Assembly (NCBI RefSeq): GCF_910588395.1
Contig: NZ_CAJUPA010000005.1
Coordinates: forward strand, 11,192 to 75,191
Length of the DNA stretch: 64,000 bases
Direction: 5' to 3'
DNA from: an uncultured Faecalibaculum sp.
Lineage (GTDB): Bacteria > Bacillota_I > Bacilli_A > Erysipelotrichales > Erysipelotrichaceae
Shown here in pieces: positions 60,856 through 64,000 of the stretch. The notes under the pieces were generated by a model, which searched no databases, had not been told where the DNA came from, and saw only the letters and a list, made by a program, of their open reading frames with translations. The position numbers and the translations under genes were made by a program. The first letter of the stretch is position 1. Each line of letters starts with the position of its first letter.

Positions 60856-60910
60856 AAAGTGCCGAAGCGGCGGAACAGACACAGTGCAGTCCGCCGGCTA
60901 CGGCACTTTT
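60856..60910. terminator. Bidirectional terminator between nitroreductase and msrB genes
   Basis: AAAGTGCCG-GCGGCGGA and TCCGCCGGC-CGGCACTTT form a long GC-rich stem. T-run on the plus strand, A-run on the left for the minus direction. Confidence 0.8.
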
Positions 60911-60959
60911 CTGCATCCCCGACAGGCGGATCCTCTGTCTGGAACAGCTGACACATCGG

Positions 60960-61433
60960 TTATCTGACAGGGGTCTGATTTTCATCAGCTGGCCCTGACC
61001 GGACCTGATCCAGAAGATCGCTGTACCCCTCCTGCGCCATCCGGGATTCCGGCACAAACCGCAGGGCAGCGGAATTGATGCAGTAGCGCAGACCACCGCT
61101 CTGTGCCGGTCCGTCATTGAATACATGACCCAGATGTGAATCGGCCTGGCTGCTTCGCACCTCCACCCGTTCCATGCCGTGAGAATGATCTCTGAGACAG
61201 GACAGCGCATCATCAGAAACCGGTCTGGTGAAAGCCGGCCATCCGCAGCCGGAGTCGTATTTATCTGCAGAAGAAAAAAGCGGCTGACCGTCCACCGGAT
61301 CCACGTAGATACCCGGCTCAAAGAAATGGTCATAGATCCCGCTGAAAGGCGGTTCCGTGGCACCCTGCTGGGTCACGGCTTGCTGCAGTGGGGACAGAGC
61401 CTTGACCGCAGTCTGTTTTTCCTGTTTGTTCAT
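60960..61433 (-). CDS. msrB: Peptide methionine-R-sulfoxide reductase
   Basis: 157 residues from the ATG at 61433, chosen by family length; no ribosome site is evident there, nor at the longer TTG start at 61493. MsrB motifs: TEPPFSGIYDHFFEPGIYVD, CGWPAF, SHGMERVEVRS, DSHLGHVFNDGP and RYCINSAALRF with the catalytic Cys. The two CxxC zinc pairs of some MsrB are absent, as in B. subtilis. It repairs oxidised methionine; no msrA is nearby. Confidence 0.94.
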   Translation of the reverse strand: MNKQEKQTAVKALSPLQQAVTQQGATEPPFSGIYDHFFEPGIYVDPVDGQPLFSSADKYDSGCGWPAFTRPVSDDALSCLRDHSHGMERVEVRSSQADSHLGHVFNDGPAQSGGLRYCINSAALRFVPESRMAQEGYSDLLDQVRSGPADENQTPVR

Positions 61434-61663
61434 ACAGAAATCATAGTAAAAAGATAAGAAAAAGACAGCTTTCCGGACCTGCCGGAACCTCAAAGGAGTA
61501 TGGTAGACTGTTTCTGTCCCGGGCCCGGAGGTCCCATCCCCGGCTTTCAGGTTTCCGAGTCATGAAAACTCTGCCAGCAAAAGACCATACTGGCAGTCAG
61601 TGTCTGCTGACATGACAGCCGGATTGAAACAATACCCGGAGAGAAGAGAAAGGAGAAGAGATC

Positions 61664-62344
61664 ATGGATACCAAACACGGCCTGCAGAGAATTCTCACCC
61701 TGCCCAATCTCATCACCTGCATCCGGATCGCCGGTGCTCTGGCTCTGATCTGGATGGTCCCTTTTTCTCCGGCTTTCTATACAACCTACCTGATCTGCGG
61801 CCTCAGTGACGGTCTGGATGGATTCGCAGCCAGAGTCACCGGACAGACATCGGAATTCGGCCGGCATCTGGACAGCGTAGCCGATCTGGTCCTCTACGGC
61901 ACGGTGTTTCTGAAACTGCTGCCGGCCATGACAGCCAGTCTGGCCGGATGGATCTGGATCTGGCTCGCTGCAGCCGTCATCCTCCGGCTCATGGTCTATG
62001 CTCTCATTGCCATCCGCTTCCGGAAATTCGCCGCCACCCACACCTGGCTGGACAAACTCAGCTCCATCCTGGTGTTTCTGGTCCCCTTCAGCATTGAACC
62101 AGGCTGGCAGGACTGGGGATGTTCCCTGGCACTGTTCGCCGCCACCGCCGCTTCTCTGGAAGAACTGATCATGTTCGCCGGCAGCAGTCAGTATGATCCC
62201 TCCCGCCGCACCGTGCTCCAGTCACCGCAGCCCAGGCAGACCAGACAGACTGGATCACCTGTCAGCCGGAAGCTGGCTCCCGGCCAATCCAGCCGGAAAC
62301 CGGAAATCAGACAGCCGGTGAACGGACAAAGACGGGAACTTTGA
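61664..62344 (+). CDS. CDP-alcohol phosphatidyltransferase family protein
   Basis: 226 residues with about five membrane segments. The full catalytic motif is present: SDGLDGFAARVTGQ and, after the spacer, GRHLDSVAD, matching DxxDGxxAR...GxxxDxxxD. It joins a CDP-diacylglycerol or CDP-alcohol to an acceptor; the product (phosphatidylglycerol-phosphate, inositol or another) cannot be told. The last 45 residues are a basic, Gln/Arg-rich tail that is unusual for the family. AAAGGAG lies upstream of the ATG. Confidence 0.88.
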   Translation: MDTKHGLQRILTLPNLITCIRIAGALALIWMVPFSPAFYTTYLICGLSDGLDGFAARVTGQTSEFGRHLDSVADLVLYGTVFLKLLPAMTASLAGWIWIWLAAAVILRLMVYALIAIRFRKFAATHTWLDKLSSILVFLVPFSIEPGWQDWGCSLALFAATAASLEELIMFAGSSQYDPSRRTVLQSPQPRQTRQTGSPVSRKLAPGQSSRKPEIRQPVNGQRREL

Positions 62345-62378
62345 CCGATGCATCCGGACAGGACAAAAGCTGAAACAG

Positions 62379-62453
62379 AAAAAGCAGTCAGACCAGACAG
62401 AAATGGGCTGTGTCCTTTCGACACGTTCCACTCTGTGAGGCTGACTGCTTTTT
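62379..62453. terminator. Bidirectional terminator after the CDP-alcohol transferase gene
   Basis: AAAAGCAGTCAG and CTGACTGCTTTT arms enclose 49 bases that hold an inner hairpin (TGTGTCC...GACACG). Confidence 0.7.
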
Positions 62454-62553
62454 GATGATCCCTGTCCGGTTTTGAGCTTCGTCACTTTCGGACAGAATAG
62501 CTGTCTGTTCCCGGAACATCAGACAGCAGAGAACCGGGCAGCGCTACTGAGTG

Positions 62554-63666
62554 CTACTGATTGACATCCATGCCATTGACCTCCAGACCGTCATCAATCT
62601 GAATCATCAAAAAGCGTTTGCCATCCACCAGCCGGGTTTTGACCTTCCACGCCGCATCCCCCCGCACCGTCACGCTGATATCCTTCATCTTCACCGTCAG
62701 CTTCTCCGGATCCATCAGATTCACCGCCTTCAGTTCATTGTCCCCCACGGTTTTGTCATACACCGCCGAATAATGCTGCAGGGATTCCTGAGACAGCCCT
62801 GCATCCTCCAGCAATCCCCGCATCCGGGTCTTGTCCATGGACAAAGGCGTCCCCTCTTCCTCCGCCTCCGCCACCATATCCCGCAAAGATCCATAGACAT
62901 GACTGACCGTATCGAAATCCAGCTCCCGGCCCGCCACATCCGCCAGCATCTTCCGGAAACAGTCGTTTTCCTTGTCATAGGGAAGAGCAGACATGGATCC
63001 AATGATATTTTCAATGAACATCTCATTCGGCCGCTTCGGCGTCTTCGTATAATACAGAATGTGATTCACATCCGCCCCACCATCCGTATAACAGGGATAG
63101 AGAAAGCCGTCCAGGCCCGAAGAAATCACGTGCATATCCACATCCTCTTTCTTCTCCATTGCGCCGCTCTCCTGATTGAAATACAAACCGATGTCCGTCA
63201 GCGTTACCTCATTTACTGAACAAACCAGGAAACGATAGGCAGAACCGGCATCCTCCATCCTGTTTTTATCCTTGATCTGCCACTCGCACGCCGCCAGAAT
63301 CAGGTAATAGCCATTCAGGTAAGACGTATTCCGGGAAAAATCCTCCACGAACCCTCGAATCTGCTCTTCATCCTTCAAACGTGACTGATTCAGATCATAC
63401 AGCCGCTGCTGACAGACAGAACCCGTCTCAAAACTGTATTCCGTCAGCTGTTTCCCCAGCTTCCCGGACAGAGCCTTTTTCAGGATGCTCAGATAAATGG
63501 TCCGTTCGGATTCCGACAGATCCTCATAGTCCGTCACCTGGAAACACTTCAGAACCGGCGAAGAGTTTTCATTGGATACATACGCCGTTGCGATATTCGT
63601 GATGAAAAAGTCACTGTTGTCTTTTTTGAACTGACGCCGCAGCTGGGCGATTTCTTTTGCATTCAT
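62554..63666 (-). CDS. DUF4317 family protein
   Basis: 370 residues from the ATG at 63666, since the family starts M-N-x-K-E-I-x-x-x-RR as here (MNAKEIAQLRRQFK); no strong ribosome site is seen. DUF4317 is a Bacillota family of unknown function and about this length. There are no membrane segments and no known catalytic motif. Residues 235-260 and 315-345 are the best conserved-looking parts (PNEMFIENIIGS, ISVTVRGDAAWKVKTRLVDG). It stands alone, reading towards the CDP-alcohol transferase gene. Confidence 0.8.
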   Translation of the reverse strand: MNAKEIAQLRRQFKKDNSDFFITNIATAYVSNENSSPVLKCFQVTDYEDLSESERTIYLSILKKALSGKLGKQLTEYSFETGSVCQQRLYDLNQSRLKDEEQIRGFVEDFSRNTSYLNGYYLILAACEWQIKDKNRMEDAGSAYRFLVCSVNEVTLTDIGLYFNQESGAMEKKEDVDMHVISSGLDGFLYPCYTDGGADVNHILYYTKTPKRPNEMFIENIIGSMSALPYDKENDCFRKMLADVAGRELDFDTVSHVYGSLRDMVAEAEEEGTPLSMDKTRMRGLLEDAGLSQESLQHYSAVYDKTVGDNELKAVNLMDPEKLTVKMKDISVTVRGDAAWKVKTRLVDGKRFLMIQIDDGLEVNGMDVNQ

Positions 63667-64000
63667 GTCTGTAAGTGTACCATTCTCCACGGCAATCAGG
63701 GACATTCACTTCGTGAGAAGCCGCAAGTTTCTGCCGATGCAGACTGCCAGCAGTCCTTGCCGGGGCGGATATGAGGAAAGGGGAGAAGGGGGATATGAGA
63801 GAGGTGTGGATTGCAGATGATTGGCGGGGGCCAGTATCGAATGCATGGGGCCTGTATTGAATGATGAGAGGCTTCAGGAGAAAAAGGAAAGAGTTGCACG
63901 AAATGCTGTCACTTGCACTTATCGGTGATGCAGCAAAGAAAGATGCAAAAAAGAACAAAAAGTGGTTGCATTCTCCTGTGGCTGTGGTATTATAAGTGAG
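63667..64000. other. Non-coding right end with a possible promoter
   Basis: 334 bases without a credible gene. From 63770 to 63890 the plus strand is purine-rich. Near the edge TTGCAT (63966-63971), 16 bases and TATTAT (63988-63993) look like a sigma-A promoter for a gene beyond the window. Confidence 0.4.

Noticed and set aside
62500..62527. GCTGTCTG/CAGACAGC hairpin after the DUF4317 gene as terminator
   Set aside because: There is no T-run on either side, so it does not have the form of a Rho-independent terminator.

Overview
The window is the chromosomal replication-origin region of an anaerobic, teichoic-acid-making Bacillota. It is most likely an Erysipelotrichia-type lineage, but that rank is an inference. 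The evidence is the order rpmH-oriC-dnaA-dnaN-yaaA-recF-gyrB-gyrA, a delta subunit of RNA polymerase, TagD/TagG/TagH genes, RqcP next to mfd, a small SRP RNA beside tadA and dnaX, a single-chain PurL and a rubredoxin. Base composition is near 50% GC except for an AT-rich stretch around 28-32.5 kb. No tRNA, rRNA, CRISPR array, transposase or complete mobile element was seen.

Layout. From about 17 kb down to 1, all genes are on the minus strand and read away from the origin: rpmH, rnpA, yidC, jag/khpB, pth, mfd, rqcP, a Nudix gene, an HD hydrolase, ywiB-like, argS, rpoE, then a teichoic acid cluster (tagG, tagH, tagD, a TagF-like/GT4 fusion, and an acyltransferase cut by the window edge). The origin is split in two: 17.0-17.5 kb upstream of dnaA and 18.89-19.12 kb between dnaA and dnaN. 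To the right come dnaN, yaaA, recF, gyrB, gyrA, serS, the SRP RNA, tadA, dnaX (carrying a parS site) and recR, then a 1.1 kb AT-rich non-coding stretch. After it lie an HTH/coiled-coil gene, a CYTH gene, nadK, rodA, mutS-mutL-miaA-tcdA and a CNNM/CBS transporter. These are followed by yggS, an SRAP gene, tmk-holB-ricT-rsmI, the purine operon purE-L-F-M-N-H, rubredoxin, a PadR-DUF1700-DUF4097 operon, an alpha-amylase, a nitroreductase, msrB, a CDP-alcohol phosphatidyltransferase and a DUF4317 gene.

How the parts work together. Initiation (DnaA, oriC), the sliding clamp and its loader (DnaN, DnaX, HolB), supercoiling (GyrAB), and repair (RecF, RecR, MutSL, Mfd, SRAP) are grouped around the origin. 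Translation and membrane biogenesis genes (RpmH, RnpA, YidC, KhpB, Pth, ArgS, SerS, SRP RNA, TadA, MiaA, TcdA, RsmI, RqcP) surround them. The left end makes and exports wall teichoic acid. The right end makes purines.

Main points for a second look: (1) PurF has alanine in place of its N-terminal catalytic cysteine and has lost other glutaminase residues, while its PRPP site is intact; (2) oriC carries clustered TTTTCCCCA/TTATCCCCA boxes instead of TTATCCACA, next to a DnaA with DHKT in its DNA-reading motif; (3) a perfect 16-bp parS lies inside dnaX; (4) the purine operon has an unassigned leader with a terminator and a 35-codon upstream ORF whose stop overlaps the purE start; (5) mutS appears to be leaderless; (6) the 1.1 kb gap after recR is enriched in TCATATGA.
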